Assembly: GCF_900156105.1 (NCBI RefSeq)
Contig: NZ_FTMS01000009.1
Coordinates: 88,549 to 152,548, forward strand
Origin: Alkalispirochaeta americana
GTDB lineage: Bacteria > Spirochaetota > Spirochaetia > DSM-27196 > Alkalispirochaetaceae
Direction of reading: 5' to 3'
DNA length: 64,000 bases
Positions within the stretch are counted from its first letter, which is position 1. Each line of letters starts with the position of its first letter. The translations under genes were made by a program, and so were the position numbers. Shown one piece after another: positions 25,219-36,032 of this stretch. Under the pieces are notes generated by a model, which saw only the letters and a program-made list of their open reading frames with translations, was not told the origin of the DNA and did no database searches.

Positions 25219-27222
25219 ATGACAAACCTCATCGACTATAAAGCTCCACGAGACCGTTTTCTCTCGGTAGATCATCTCCCGGGAAAACAGTTTGATTTTA
25301 TTTTTGTCACCGGTGACGCCTACGTGGACCACCCCTCCTTCGGGCCAGCTCTGCTGGGACGACTTCTGGAAGACCAGGGATACCGCGTGGGCGTGCTTGC
25401 ACAACCCGACTGGCATTCCTGCGATGACTTCCGTCGCCTGGGGCGTCCCCGCCTGGCCTTTCTGGTGAGCGCCGGCAATATGGATTCTCTTGTGGCCAAC
25501 TATACCGTCACGGGGAAACCCCGCCGTCAGGATGCCTATAGCCCCAGCGGAGTCGGGGGAAAGCGGCCCGACCGGGCAACCCTGGTCTACTGCACCCGAT
25601 TGAGAGAGGCTTTCAAGGATATAGATATTATTCTGGGCGGGATCGAGGCATCGCTACGCCGATTTGCCCATTACGACTACTGGTCTGATTCATTGAGACG
25701 CTCCATCTTGATCGATTCCAAGGCAGATCTGCTGCTTTACGGGATGGGGGAACGGGCTCTTCTGGAAGTTGCCCGGCAACTGGACCGGGGAACACGGGCC
25801 CGCAATATCACCAACGTGGCGGGAACAGCCTGGAAATACCGCACCACCAATACGGACCTGCAGGAGCACCTGAAGGCCTTTCCCGGCAGAGCCTTGCACG
25901 ATTTGCCCTCCTGGGATGATCTGAAAGATTCCGCGATGGGCACAGAGGCCTACGCCAGGTCCTTCCGGGAGCAGCACCGGAATACCGATGCGCTCAACGC
26001 GGACATTCTTGCTGAGAGTTACGGCCCCTGGAGGGTGATTCAGAACCCTCCTGCTCTCCCCCTGGAAGAAGAATCCTTTGACCGGCTCTACGAACTGCCC
26101 TACACACGAACGTTCCACCCCGATTATCTGGACCAGGGAGGCGTTCCTGCCATTGAAGAGGTCCGATTCAGCCTGGTTTCCAACCGGGGATGTTTTGGCG
26201 GGTGCACCTTCTGTGCCCTTACCTACCATCAGGGACGGCGCATACAATCCCGAAGCACCGCCAGTCTTTTAAGAGAAGCCCGCCTGCTCACCAGCCTGCC
26301 CGGTTTCAAAGGGTATATTCACGATGTAGGAGGCCCGACGGCAAACTTTTTCCGCCCTGCCTGCGAGAAGCAGCTCCACCGGGGAGTTTGCAAGGATCGG
26401 CAGTGCCTGGTACCAAAACCCTGCCGGGAGCTCCGGGCCGATCACCGGGATTACCTGGAGGTATTACGCGCGCTCAGAGCGGTGGCGGGTGTAAAAAAGG
26501 TCTTTGTCCGCTCGGGCCTCCGCTTTGATTATGTCCTGCTTGACCGGGATGAGACATTCCTGAAAGAACTCTGCTCCAGCCACATCAGCGGCCGACTGAA
26601 AGTTGCGCCGGAGCACATATCAGCCCACGCCCTGGAAGCTATGGGAAAACCGGGAGCAGCCGTGTATCAGCGATTTCAGGAGCGCTACCGGGAGATCAAT
26701 CGTTCTCTGGGGCTTCCCCAACAGCTGATCCCCTACTTTATCTCGAGTCACCCCGGAACATCTTTGGCTGACGCCGTCGAGCTGGCGGAGTACTTCCATG
26801 CATCCCGGATATCTCCCGAGCAAGTCCAGGATTTTTACCCCACCCCGGGCACCCCGGCAACCTGCATGTACTACACAGGCATAGACCCCCGCACAGGCAA
26901 GAAAGTTCCTTCAGCAAAAACTCCCCGGGAGAAGGCGATGCAACGGGCCCTGCTGCAGTACCGGGACCCCAAAAACTGGCACCGCGTCCGGGAAGCACTC
27001 CAGGAAGCGCACCGGGAAGACCTGATCGGATGGAAAAAACACTGTCTCATTCCGCCCGAGCCGCCAGGAAAAAACCAGAGAACGGGCAAGCCCCCGGGAG
27101 GAAGCTCTCCGCCCGGGCAAGGAAGGCGCACTAAACCAGGCCCTGAGCCAACCCAAAAAGGCAAGGCAAAAAAGACTCACTCCCCCCGCAGAAGCTCTTC
27201 CAGGGGGCGGGGACGGCCGTAG
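25219..27222 (+). CDS. YgiQ family radical SAM protein
   Basis: Large radical SAM protein of the uncharacterised YgiQ (UPF0313) family, 667 residues. Family marks include [13 protein letters not shown] near residue 31, [32 protein letters not shown], and the cluster motif [10 protein letters not shown] (C-x3-C-x2-C) near residue 325. The last 55 residues are a Lys/Arg/Pro/Gly-rich tail that looks disordered; its final part overlaps the 3' end of the convergent REC-EAL gene by 46 bases. Divergent from serine dehydratase. Confidence 0.93.
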   Translation: MTNLIDYKAPRDRFLSVDHLPGKQFDFIFVTGDAYVDHPSFGPALLGRLLEDQGYRVGVLAQPDWHSCDDFRRLGRPRLAFLVSAGNMDSLVANYTVTGKPRRQDAYSPSGVGGKRPDRATLVYCTRLREAFKDIDIILGGIEASLRRFAHYDYWSDSLRRSILIDSKADLLLYGMGERALLEVARQLDRGTRARNITNVAGTAWKYRTTNTDLQEHLKAFPGRALHDLPSWDDLKDSAMGTEAYARSFREQHRNTDALNADILAESYGPWRVIQNPPALPLEEESFDRLYELPYTRTFHPDYLDQGGVPAIEEVRFSLVSNRGCFGGCTFCALTYHQGRRIQSRSTASLLREARLLTSLPGFKGYIHDVGGPTANFFRPACEKQLHRGVCKDRQCLVPKPCRELRADHRDYLEVLRALRAVAGVKKVFVRSGLRFDYVLLDRDETFLKELCSSHISGRLKVAPEHISAHALEAMGKPGAAVYQRFQERYREINRSLGLPQQLIPYFISSHPGTSLADAVELAEYFHASRISPEQVQDFYPTPGTPATCMYYTGIDPRTGKKVPSAKTPREKAMQRALLQYRDPKNWHRVREALQEAHREDLIGWKKHCLIPPEPPGKNQRTGKPPGGSSPPGQGRRTKPGPEPTQKGKAKKTHSPRRSSSRGRGRP

Positions 27223-28832
27223 TAAAACCCCTGGCCAATACCAACCCCCATCTTTAGAAGCTGGTCCCGATGTTCCGCCGTTTCTACAAACTCGGCGATC
27301 AGCTCCACCCTGGCCTGATCGGCAAAGCTCACAACCCAATCCACAAGCCGCCGGGCCCGATCACTCACGACAATATCGCGCACCAGCGTGCCATCAATCT
27401 TGACGAAATGAAAATCCAGTTCGCTTAACCTCCGCAAGTTGGAATAGCCGCTACCGAAATCGTCGATAGCAGCCCGGGCTCCGCAGGAACTGATATTCTC
27501 AAGAAAACGTCTGATCTGGGAGAAGTCGCTCCCCTCCTCCTGCTCGACAAGTTCGATTACCAGATTCCGGGCAAAGGCGGTATCCTCGGAAAGGATCTTC
27601 AAGGTGTGTTTCACCACCTGGGGATTCTCAATATCGACGCTTGAAAAGTTCAAGGAATAGAGACTGGGATGAGCCCGGAAGGCGCTGTACACCTGATCAA
27701 GCATGGCCATGGTCAGTTCAGGATAATAGCGGCTGCTTTTTGCTACCTTCAGGAACGATCCAGGCAGAAGGATCTGGCCGGCCGAGTCCCTGATGCGCAT
27801 GAGACACTCATAGCCAATGACGGCCTCCGTCTTGAGATCAACCAGAGGCTGGGCGTAGGCCGCGACCTGGTCTTCCCGGAGAGAGTTTCTGATAGACGTG
27901 AGAGTCTGGAGATTGCTTCTGATCACCTCACGGTGCTGGGCCACTACCTCTCCGGCAAAGACCAGGGTGGGGGCCGTTCCGGGGGCCTGGCTATCTGAAA
28001 ACGCGATCAGACCATCGTCCAGAACACCTTCCCCCGGCAAACTCACCACAAGGCGAAACTCGCAGGTAAAAAGAAGATTCTCCACCTCAAACTCTTCTGC
28101 CACCAGGTAGCGCTCAAAGGCCCTCATGATCATGGGAGCAGATTCGCTATCAATGTAATTTTCGGCGTCCAGGAAACGGAGAACCAGTTCCCCCCTGTCG
28201 ATCACGTATAAACAACACTCCACCTTGAAAATTGACCGGGCTATTTTCTCGATCCGGGCGCAGAGTGCCCGTTCCAGTTTATCCCCTATTCCTGCACCGT
28301 AAAGATGACGGACCTCTACCACCTGACGAGACCGGATGAACAGAAGCGGGTTTGCTCCGTCCTCATTCTCCACATCCTCCTGGAGGGCCATCACGTTAGG
28401 CCGCTCCGTCACGCGATCTATGGTGGCAAGAACAAACCGCCGGTTTATCTCGGCCAGGCGGAGATAGCTTGCAACCTGGGCCTTTAGCTGCACCGGATCA
28501 AAGGGTTTGTGTATGAAATCCAGAACTCCCGATTGAAAAGAGGAGAGCATTTTTTCAGGAGCCGTCTCCCCGGTGATCATGAGAATCGGGATTCGCGCTG
28601 CCAGTGGATGCTGGCGGATCACCTCCACCGCTTCGGGACCTTCCATAACAGGCATTCTGTAATCCATGAGGATCAGGTCGGGAACATGCTCCAGGGCTGC
28701 ATCGGCCCCCTCTTGACCATTTTCCGCCTCAATCACCTCGACGGAGAGATCCCTTAGCATATCTACCAGGAGAGATCGCGACGATTTACTATCATCAACA
28801 ACAAGCACAACCTGTTTTGCGGAACGCGACAT
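27177..28832 (-). CDS. Response regulator with degenerate GGDEF and EAL phosphodiesterase domain
   Basis: Cytoplasmic c-di-GMP signalling protein of 551 residues. The receiver domain (1-125) has the acidic pair at 13-14, phosphoacceptor Asp57 in LILMDYRMP and Lys109 in FIHKPFD. A middle part (about 150-300) resembles a GGDEF domain whose signature has become RGELV. The EAL domain (about 310-551) keeps the catalytic set: YECLMR for [34 protein letters not shown] and GQGFYYGRP, so it may be an active c-di-GMP phosphodiesterase. Start at ATG 28832; the frame extends to 28877. No histidine kinase is adjacent. Confidence 0.92.
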   Translation of the reverse strand: MSRSAKQVVLVVDDSKSSRSLLVDMLRDLSVEVIEAENGQEGADAALEHVPDLILMDYRMPVMEGPEAVEVIRQHPLAARIPILMITGETAPEKMLSSFQSGVLDFIHKPFDPVQLKAQVASYLRLAEINRRFVLATIDRVTERPNVMALQEDVENEDGANPLLFIRSRQVVEVRHLYGAGIGDKLERALCARIEKIARSIFKVECCLYVIDRGELVLRFLDAENYIDSESAPMIMRAFERYLVAEEFEVENLLFTCEFRLVVSLPGEGVLDDGLIAFSDSQAPGTAPTLVFAGEVVAQHREVIRSNLQTLTSIRNSLREDQVAAYAQPLVDLKTEAVIGYECLMRIRDSAGQILLPGSFLKVAKSSRYYPELTMAMLDQVYSAFRAHPSLYSLNFSSVDIENPQVVKHTLKILSEDTAFARNLVIELVEQEEGSDFSQIRRFLENISSCGARAAIDDFGSGYSNLRRLSELDFHFVKIDGTLVRDIVVSDRARRLVDWVVSFADQARVELIAEFVETAEHRDQLLKMGVGIGQGFYYGRPRPLEELLRGE

Positions 28833-28976
28833 AACTCTTATAGAGTAATCCAAGGTCAGGACCGTGCGCCAGAGCAAATGACCAGAGCAATCACCCCGAG
28901 GGAAGAAACTCCCGGAACAAACCGGTGAACCCAGGGGTAAAGATCAATCTCGCCTTTTGCGGTAGACTCATGGACC

Positions 28977-30158
28977 ATGAAAGACTGGGACGTAATTATC
29001 ATCGGTGCCGGAGCATCGGGCCTCATGTGTGCCGCCCAGGCGGGTCAGCGGGGAAGATCGGTCCTTGTTCTCGATGCAGGCAAGAGACCGGGACGGAAAA
29101 TTCTCATTGCCGGCGGCGGGGCCTGCAATTTCACGAACCTTCGGATTGATTCAAGCAACTATATCTCCCACAACCCCCATTTTTGCAAGTCCTCCTTGAG
29201 CCGCTATACCCAGTTTGATTTTATCGATCTGGTGGAGCGCTACGGCATTCCCTACCACGAGCGACAGGAGGGGCAACTTTTCTGCGATCATTCCTCGAGA
29301 GATATTCTGGACATGCTTCTCCAGGAGGCTCGAGCAGGAGGCGCGGTAACACGCATGAACCAAACGGTCCGGACGGTTTCAAGTCAGGAGAGTCGGTACC
29401 GTGTGGAGACTTCTTCGGAGACTTTCAGCGCTGATTCGGTGGTGGTGGCTACGGGAGGGATTTCCCTTCCGACTGCCGGAGTATCGCCCTTGGGCTTCCG
29501 GATTGCCGAACACTTTGGCCTTCCACTGGTCCCTCCGGCCCCGGCCCTGGTTCCCCTCACATGGCAAACAAAAGAAAAATCGCTCTTTCTGCCACTCAGC
29601 GGCATCTCCATCCTCGTTACCGCCCACTGTGGAGACGTATCATTCACGGGGGATCTGCTCTTCACGCACCGAGGTGTAAGCGGTCCCGTAGCCCTGCAAC
29701 TATCTACCTACTGGGAGCAGGGGCGGGAGGTTATTCTTGATTTTCTGCCCCGAAAAAACATGGGGCACCTTCTTGAAACGGCCCAAAGAAAAAACCCGGG
29801 GAAAACCGCTCTGAACACTCTGGCCCTGCACCTCCCCCGGCGCCTGGCTGAAACGCTCCTTGAGAGGAGCGGCCTGGCATCGGTCCCGGTCAAGGACGTT
29901 TCCCCAAAACAGGCAAAACAACTCACCGAAGAGATCCAGTCCTTTCGGTTCACGCCCCAGGGAACTGAAGGGTACCGCACCGCCGAGGCAACCCGGGGCG
30001 GCGTCAGCACTGAAGCCCTCTCGTCGAAGACCATGGAAGCAGCGGGAAGACAAGGCCTCTACTTTATCGGTGAAGTGGTAGATGTAACAGGGCAACTGGG
30101 CGGATATAACCTGCAATGGGCCTGGAGTTCCGGCTGGGCTGCAGGGCAATGCTGCTAG
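28977..30158 (+). CDS. HI0933/YhiN-family FAD-dependent oxidoreductase
   Basis: Flavoprotein of unknown substrate, 393 residues, cytoplasmic. The N-terminal dinucleotide motif IIGAGASGLMCA (residues 8-19), the family-defining GRKILIAGGGACNFTN near residue 39, and the C-terminal GLYFIGEVVDVTGQLGGYN place it clearly. The ATG at 28977 begins the first beta strand; no strong ribosome site is visible. Stands alone between the REC-EAL gene (divergent) and a chemoreceptor. Confidence 0.92.
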   Translation: MKDWDVIIIGAGASGLMCAAQAGQRGRSVLVLDAGKRPGRKILIAGGGACNFTNLRIDSSNYISHNPHFCKSSLSRYTQFDFIDLVERYGIPYHERQEGQLFCDHSSRDILDMLLQEARAGGAVTRMNQTVRTVSSQESRYRVETSSETFSADSVVVATGGISLPTAGVSPLGFRIAEHFGLPLVPPAPALVPLTWQTKEKSLFLPLSGISILVTAHCGDVSFTGDLLFTHRGVSGPVALQLSTYWEQGREVILDFLPRKNMGHLLETAQRKNPGKTALNTLALHLPRRLAETLLERSGLASVPVKDVSPKQAKQLTEEIQSFRFTPQGTEGYRTAEATRGGVSTEALSSKTMEAAGRQGLYFIGEVVDVTGQLGGYNLQWAWSSGWAAGQCC

Positions 30159-30238
30159 CATCAAGAAGGAAAGTAAAACAGTCCGGTTTTTTCCATTCTT
30201 CCCTGGAAATCTCCCAAGCCATATCTTAGGATTTATTC

Positions 30239-32485
30239 ATGTTTGGTCAAAAGAAAGCTCGTCCCTCCCCCGAGAACCCCCATCAGGGTTCTCCCCAGGA
30301 CCTTGCCCGGGATCACCAGCGGGTGCATCCCCTTCACAGCATCAAGACACGACTTGTTCTTGCCTTTGTCTCTCTTACGTTCTTGTCGTCGGTTGTGATA
30401 GGAGGCTCCGTGGCGCTGCGTGTCATATCGCAAACCCGCAACGACTACCAGGAAATGGTGGAGCAGCAACTGGGTATCACAAACCAGGCGTTGAACAATT
30501 ATATCAATAACATCAGCTACAACACCGAAATGATGGCCTCGCTTCCCCTGGTCCGTCAGGCGGACACCCGGATAACTTCCTACGTGGACAAGACAGGGCC
30601 TGGAGGGAGCATTCCCATGCTTCCCCTGGAGGGAGACCCCTACCAGGCCGATCTGTACCGGATCTTCGAGACCTTTGTCACGGCCCACCCGGCGGTATTC
30701 ACGGCAAGCCTGGGCGTAGAGGAGCACGGCGGTTTCGTGCAGTACCCTGCTCGAAACCGGGGAGACGGCTACGATGCCCGGACCCGTTCCTGGTATCGCC
30801 AGGCTGCAGCAAACCGCCGGGAGGTATCATTTTCGAACGCCTACACAACCTCTACGGGCGAACTGGTTATTTTCGTGGTACGGGCCGTCCACGATCAGAA
30901 TGATCATTTTGTCGGAGTTTTGAGCATCGACATCGATTTGCGGGATCTCTCTGACATGGTCAGCAATATTCGCATCGGTCAATCGGGCTATGTGGCGATC
31001 ACCGACAGAGAGGGGAATATTCTGGCCCACCCCCACAGACCCGAGCTGGCAGGAGAACACATCTCGCGGCTGGAGATTCCCCGGTTTGCCGATTTTGGTT
31101 CGATCGATGAAGAGCCCTTCTCAGCTTCCCTGGAGGAGGGGTCTAACTACTGGATACGGGTTCGTGCCTCGGATAACCGGCAGTTCCCCGTGCAGTTTGT
31201 TGTCTTTATCGAAGAAGCAGAGTTCTATATTACGGCCAACGCGATCGTGAGAAGAATTATCCTTATCAGCACGCTTTTCCTTCTGGCAGCCTTCGGGATT
31301 GCCTATTTCATCTCCTCCCGAGTACTGGCCCGAAACATTCTCCAGGCCACCCGGGCCATGGGGGAGCTCGCCCAGGGCGACGCCGATCTCACCCGGGGAC
31401 TGGCCATCGAATCCCGGGACGAGATCGGTCTGCTCGCCCGGGAGTTCAACCTCTTCCTGGGGAAACTGCGGAATCTTGTTGCCGATGTCCGGACCGCCGT
31501 GGACGAGACGGAACGTATCGAATCCACCATGGGGAGTTCCACCGAAGAGACCTCGTCGGCTATCGAAGAGATCAGCGCCACCATGACAAATATTTCGCGC
31601 CAAATCCAGGAGATGGACAACCAGGTGGACCAATCAGCCTCATCGATGAAACTGATCAACACCAACCTGCAGAACATGGATGAGCGGATCACCGATCAGG
31701 CGGCCATGGTGGAACAGAGCACCGCTGCCATAACCCAGATGATAGCCTCTTTGGGGAACGTGGCTCAAATCACCCAGACCAAGCTCAAGAGCACCGAAAA
31801 CCTGGCCCAACAAACCGAGATCGGCCGCGCCAGCATCGAGGAAACCGCCTCGATCTTCCAGAGCGTGGTGGTCCACATCGGCTCGATCCAGGAAATGGCC
31901 GAGACGATAAACAATATCTCCAGCCAGACAAACCTGCTCTCCATGAATGCCGCGATTGAGGCGGCCCATGCGGGAGAGGCCGGCCGGGGGTTTTCCGTGG
32001 TAGCCGAGGAGATCCGCAAGCTTGCGGAATCCAGCGCCGAGTCCTCCACCAGGATAAGCAAGTTGATTCAGGAAATCACCGGCGCCGTCCAGCGTACCAG
32101 CGAGACCGTCAGTAATACCACCACCGTGCTGGACGCCATATCCCAGGATGCGCGTGACACGGTGAACGCCTTTAGCGAGATCAATCACTCTATCAGCGAG
32201 CTGAACACAGGGGGGCGGCAGGTCCTGGAGGCGAGCGAGGAGATCAACGAGATAACCATCCAGATTCGCGAAGGGAGCCGTGAGATCAGCCAGGGGGCCG
32301 AGCAATCACTCGCTGTAGCAGCCAGGGTTCAGACAATCTCTACAGAGGTTACGGGAGGCGTAGCAGAGGTCAAGATTGGCACCGACGAGATTGTCCTGGC
32401 GATTCAGGAGATCGTGGAACTTTCGAAGAAGCTCTCCGAAGTAATCGGAAAAGTCAAGGAAGGCTTCGGTCAGTTTCACATCTAG
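30239..32485 (+). CDS. Methyl-accepting chemotaxis protein with dCache-type sensor
   Basis: Inner-membrane chemoreceptor, 748 residues. A 35-residue basic cytoplasmic lead precedes the first membrane helix (about 40-62). The periplasmic region contains dCache features ([40 protein letters not shown]) up to a second helix at about 335-357. HAMP follows, then a signalling coiled coil with tip [19 protein letters not shown]. Its C-terminal segment ([20 protein letters not shown]) matches in type the receptor tail at the right edge of the window. Ends in a strong terminator shared with purK. Confidence 0.94.
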   Translation: MFGQKKARPSPENPHQGSPQDLARDHQRVHPLHSIKTRLVLAFVSLTFLSSVVIGGSVALRVISQTRNDYQEMVEQQLGITNQALNNYINNISYNTEMMASLPLVRQADTRITSYVDKTGPGGSIPMLPLEGDPYQADLYRIFETFVTAHPAVFTASLGVEEHGGFVQYPARNRGDGYDARTRSWYRQAAANRREVSFSNAYTTSTGELVIFVVRAVHDQNDHFVGVLSIDIDLRDLSDMVSNIRIGQSGYVAITDREGNILAHPHRPELAGEHISRLEIPRFADFGSIDEEPFSASLEEGSNYWIRVRASDNRQFPVQFVVFIEEAEFYITANAIVRRIILISTLFLLAAFGIAYFISSRVLARNILQATRAMGELAQGDADLTRGLAIESRDEIGLLAREFNLFLGKLRNLVADVRTAVDETERIESTMGSSTEETSSAIEEISATMTNISRQIQEMDNQVDQSASSMKLINTNLQNMDERITDQAAMVEQSTAAITQMIASLGNVAQITQTKLKSTENLAQQTEIGRASIEETASIFQSVVVHIGSIQEMAETINNISSQTNLLSMNAAIEAAHAGEAGRGFSVVAEEIRKLAESSAESSTRISKLIQEITGAVQRTSETVSNTTTVLDAISQDARDTVNAFSEINHSISELNTGGRQVLEASEEINEITIQIREGSREISQGAEQSLAVAARVQTISTEVTGGVAEVKIGTDEIVLAIQEIVELSKKLSEVIGKVKEGFGQFHI

Positions 32486-32555
32486 CGTCTTTTGATGCGG
32501 TGCGCCCCCGGGGGCGTCTTCCAGCACGGAACATCCTTACGGCCTGTACACATCA

Positions 32556-32593
32556 GGAGTCTGCCGGCCAGAACGCCCCGGCAGACTCCTTTT
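32556..32593 (+). terminator. Intrinsic terminator after the chemoreceptor
   Basis: Perfect 12-bp stem GGAGTCTGCCGG (32556-32567) / CCGGCAGACTCC (32578-32589), 10-base loop, then TTTT. Confidence 0.85.
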
Positions 32594-32605
32594 GCTCGAC
32601 GGGGT

Positions 32606-33712
32606 CTAGCGCACCAGCGGGGCCAGCGGGGCCAGCGGGGCCAGCGCCAGAAGGTGCTCCAGGCCCCTGAGCATCTCCTCTTTTGAGGGAGCGCAGATCG
32701 TTCCGTGGCCGATTTTCCGCCCCGGCCGGGGGGATTTCCCGTAACTGTGGTAATGTGAATGGGGTATCTTCAGCACGGCCTCCTGCGCCGGAGCAGCTCC
32801 GATGAAGTTTACCATGGCGGAGTGCCCCCTCCGGGAGGTGTCACCCAGGGGAAACCCGGCCACCGCGCGAAGATGATTCTCAAACTGGCTGACCCCGGCC
32901 CCCTCGATCGTCCAGTGGCCTGTGTTGTGGACACGGGGAGCCATCTCGTTGGCCACCAGCCCTTGGGGTGTTACAAAGAGCTCCAGCGCCAGGGTCCCCA
33001 CGTAGCAAAGCCGTTCCAAAAGCAATCCTGCCATCGCTTCGGCCTCCTGCTGGAGCGGATCAGCCTCACAGCTGCAGGAATAATGGAGAATACCTCCCTG
33101 GTGGGTATTCTCGCTCAGGGGATAACAGGCGATCTCCCCTGATCGTGAACGAACCGCAACAATCGAGACCTCCCGGGAGAATTCCGCAAAACCCTCAAGT
33201 ATGCAGGGAACACCTCCCAGGGATTCCCAGGCCCGAGAAATATCTTTCCGGGATCGTATCAGCACTTGCCCTTTGCCGTCGTACCCCAGGCAGCGTGTTT
33301 TCACCAGGGCCGGGAGCCCCAGAGATTCCACAGCCTCCACGAGGGCTTCACGGGAATCCACCGCTGCAAAGGGAACTGTTGGAATCCCCAGATCCCGAAA
33401 GAGCCCTTTCTCGGTGAGTCGGTCCCGGGAGAGGGCAAGTGCCTCGGCAGGAGGATATACAGGGATCTGCTCTTCAAGAAAGCGGACGCTCTGCGAGGGA
33501 ACGTTCTCGAACTCATAGGTTACTACCTGTGTCGACCGGACCAGCCGCTCCAGGGATGCGTTATCTTCGTAGGAGCCAATGATGTGGGAGGTTGCCACCT
33601 GCGCGCAGGCATCGGGGGAAGGATCCAGCACAACGCACTCGATTCCCAGGGGATGGCCGGCCAGAGCGAGCATTCTGGCCAGCTGGCCCCCGCCGAGAAT
33701 ACCGACCTTCAT
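32606..33712 (-). CDS. purK: N5-carboxyaminoimidazole ribonucleotide synthase
   Basis: ATP-grasp enzyme making N5-CAIR from AIR, bicarbonate and ATP in purine synthesis. The 368-residue protein starts with [16 protein letters not shown], keeps [13 protein letters not shown] for ATP binding and [23 protein letters not shown] near the C-terminus. The last residues ([12 protein letters not shown]) come from a 9-bp tandem repeat. Its ATG overlaps the purE stop by four bases, so purE-purK is one translational unit in the usual order. Confidence 0.96.
   Translation of the reverse strand: MKVGILGGGQLARMLALAGHPLGIECVVLDPSPDACAQVATSHIIGSYEDNASLERLVRSTQVVTYEFENVPSQSVRFLEEQIPVYPPAEALALSRDRLTEKGLFRDLGIPTVPFAAVDSREALVEAVESLGLPALVKTRCLGYDGKGQVLIRSRKDISRAWESLGGVPCILEGFAEFSREVSIVAVRSRSGEIACYPLSENTHQGGILHYSCSCEADPLQQEAEAMAGLLLERLCYVGTLALELFVTPQGLVANEMAPRVHNTGHWTIEGAGVSQFENHLRAVAGFPLGDTSRRGHSAMVNFIGAAPAQEAVLKIPHSHYHSYGKSPRPGRKIGHGTICAPSKEEMLRGLEHLLALAPLAPLAPLVR
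32614..32646 (-). repeat. 9-bp tandem repeat at the 3' end of purK
   Basis: On the plus strand CCAGCGGGG is repeated 3.7 times; on the coding strand it encodes repeated Leu-Ala-Pro at the C-terminus. Copy-number change would keep the frame. Confidence 0.9.
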
Positions 33713-34203
33713 GACTCATCCCGGGGGTCGGGGTGAGCCAGAACCTGCTCGGTCTGGCGGAGACGGAACTCTTCCAGCGAAGCACGAATCTGGGGATTGC
33801 CGATCGCCAGAATTGAAGCAGCCAGGAGCGCTGCGTTCACCGCTCCAGCCCGACCAATCGCCATGGTCCCCACGGGAATTCCTGCGGGCATCTGAACGAT
33901 CGAGAGCAGGGAATCCACCCCCTGGAGCGTTCTGGACTGAACAGGAACACCCAGCACGGGAAGAGCTGTCTTGGCTGCGGTCATGCCGGGAAGATGGGCA
34001 GCACCACCGGCACCGGCGATGATCACCTTGATCCCTCTTCCTTCGGCTTCTTCGGCGTAGCGAAACAGCTTGTCCGGTGTCCGGTGTGCCGAGACCACCT
34101 CCACCTCGCAGGGAACATTCAGCGTTTCCAGAGTCTCTGCCGTGTGACGGAGAGTATCCCAATCAGAACGCGACCCCATTATCAGTCCCACCAACGGCTT
34201 CAT
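33709..34203 (-). CDS. purE: N5-carboxyaminoimidazole ribonucleotide mutase
   Basis: Converts N5-CAIR to CAIR, the step after PurK. The 164-residue product has the class I signature GSRSDWDTL near residue 10, [10 protein letters not shown], and [28 protein letters not shown] precedes the ATG. Coupled to purK by a four-base overlap. The 140 bases between it and the kinase gene upstream contain no recognised element. Confidence 0.97.
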   Translation of the reverse strand: MKPLVGLIMGSRSDWDTLRHTAETLETLNVPCEVEVVSAHRTPDKLFRYAEEAEGRGIKVIIAGAGGAAHLPGMTAAKTALPVLGVPVQSRTLQGVDSLLSIVQMPAGIPVGTMAIGRAGAVNAALLAASILAIGNPQIRASLEEFRLRQTEQVLAHPDPRDES

Positions 34204-34343
34204 AGCTCCTCCTCGGCCGAATCACCCTCTTGTTCCACCCACCGGTCAGGGTGAACCATCTACAAGAATTTTCACGATTATAGACCGTTCCAGGGGAATG
34301 GGGGAAGATCGCGCCTCTTCAGAACAGAGCCCGGTACAGGATC

Positions 34344-36032
34344 TCAGGACGAGGCCGCTGTCAGAGGAAATCGAAGCGTTGTTACGGTTCCTTCCGAAGA
34401 TGTGACAGAGAGATCTCCTTTCAATTGCCGGGCCAGTTGCTGCACCAGAGTCTTGCCCAGGGAGAACTCGCCCTGCTCCGACAGCGAGGCCCCTACTCCC
34501 CGATCCCACACAACAAGCTCGGCCTCCTGTTTCCGGACTCTGTGGAAGCGGATTCCCAGAGATTTTTCTCCTGTGAACCCCGGTGGGTAGGCGTGTTTGA
34601 GAACATTCGTGACGAGTTCGTTCAGGATGAGTCCGCAGGGAATCGCTTCGTTGATTGAAAGGTCTACCTCTTCCACGTGAGAATCCAGGGAGATTCCCTG
34701 GTCCTGCGCCGAGTAGGCCAAATAGAGTTCCTCCAGGATATCACCGATGTAACTCCCGAAATCAATGCGGGAGAGACTATCGGAACGGTAAATTTTTTCA
34801 TGAACCAGCGCCATGGAGCGTATTCGCCCTTCTGCTTCAATAAAGGCCTCCTGCGCATCCTCCTGGGGAGTCTGAAGCATTTGAAGATTCAGGAGGCTGA
34901 TAATCATTTGAAAGTTATTCTTCACCCGATGGTGTACTTCCTGGAGAAGAACCTCCTTTTCCCGCAGAGAGTCCCGCAACGCTCCTTCCCGGGCCTCCAG
35001 AACTCCCCCCATGGCGACAAAGGCGTGGTGGAGCGCCTCAACCTCCCGAAAACTGGCTTCGGTCTCCCCGAACCGATAAACTCCCGAACTGATCTGTCCC
35101 GTCTGTTCCACCAGACGTTTCACTGGTTTCAGAATGCGCCAGTACAAGGAAAAAGAGATCAGAGTCCCCAAAAGGAGGACACAGGCAAGAACGACCAGGA
35201 TCGTCGTCAGAATCGTCCTTACCGGAGCAAGCGCTTCAGCCCTCTCCTGAAGAAGGGAAAGAGACCAGCCCGAAGGTTCCACAGAAACCGACAGCCCCTG
35301 ATATGCCCGCCCATCCAGATAAAACTGCCGGGTTTCACCATAGCCGTCTCCGGGATCACCGGGGTCAGGTAGTTGGGTCATGTTCCTCATTTCCTGAACA
35401 TACCGGGGGTCAGGATGAGCGATAACGGTCTGAACCTGATCCCTGATCAGGGCGAACCCCGTCTCTCCCAGGCGGATTCCCGAAACAATGGATCCCAGAA
35501 CCGAAAGATCAAGAAACCCCACCAGGACGGACTCCCCCAGGGGCACCGAGAGGGTCGCCGTGGGAGATCCCGTCTCGAGGGACACAAAGGCTCGCGACCA
35601 GAGCGGAAGATCTCCCTTTCCCCGTTCCAGAAAAAACTGCTGCCGGGACATATCCAGGCCCATCTGCTCGGGGCTTGCAGGGACGGAGAGGGTCACTCTT
35701 CCGGTTTCGTCAAGAAGCGTCAGTCGCTTGAAGAAATCGTAGTTCTCAACCAGACGTGCCAGAAGATTCTGAACCTCCCGGGAAGACTGTTTCCCTGCAG
35801 CGTCCCGCAAAATAGCCCGGGCGTAGTTCAGGACACTCTCCGCTTCGAAGGCCACCCGCGAAACCCGGCTTGCCATCTCCCGCGAGAGAAGATGTTGCGT
35901 CGCCACAACCTCCTCTTCGAGGACCCCGCGCAAGGTTGAATAACTCACCCCTCCCAGGAAGAGCAAAGGAATCACCGTGGAAAAGAGATATAGAAACAGG
36001 AGGATCTGCTTCAGGCTGGAGAAAATCTTCAC
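34344..36032 (-). CDS. Sensor histidine kinase, HisKA_2 type, with Cache-type periplasmic domain
   Basis: Inner-membrane sensor kinase of 562 residues. Two membrane helices (about 8-30 and 270-292) flank a periplasmic sensor. A HAMP-like linker leads to the phosphoacceptor EVHHRVKNNFQMIISLLNLQ (His about 366) and an HATPase domain with NELVTNVLKHAYPPG and WDRGVG. No response regulator is adjacent. Its GTG start overlaps the stop of the periplasmic binding protein gene, with GAGGAGAAGGA upstream, so the two are made together and probably form one sensing unit. Confidence 0.93.
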   Translation of the reverse strand: MKIFSSLKQILLFLYLFSTVIPLLFLGGVSYSTLRGVLEEEVVATQHLLSREMASRVSRVAFEAESVLNYARAILRDAAGKQSSREVQNLLARLVENYDFFKRLTLLDETGRVTLSVPASPEQMGLDMSRQQFFLERGKGDLPLWSRAFVSLETGSPTATLSVPLGESVLVGFLDLSVLGSIVSGIRLGETGFALIRDQVQTVIAHPDPRYVQEMRNMTQLPDPGDPGDGYGETRQFYLDGRAYQGLSVSVEPSGWSLSLLQERAEALAPVRTILTTILVVLACVLLLGTLISFSLYWRILKPVKRLVEQTGQISSGVYRFGETEASFREVEALHHAFVAMGGVLEAREGALRDSLREKEVLLQEVHHRVKNNFQMIISLLNLQMLQTPQEDAQEAFIEAEGRIRSMALVHEKIYRSDSLSRIDFGSYIGDILEELYLAYSAQDQGISLDSHVEEVDLSINEAIPCGLILNELVTNVLKHAYPPGFTGEKSLGIRFHRVRKQEAELVVWDRGVGASLSEQGEFSLGKTLVQQLARQLKGDLSVTSSEGTVTTLRFPLTAASS

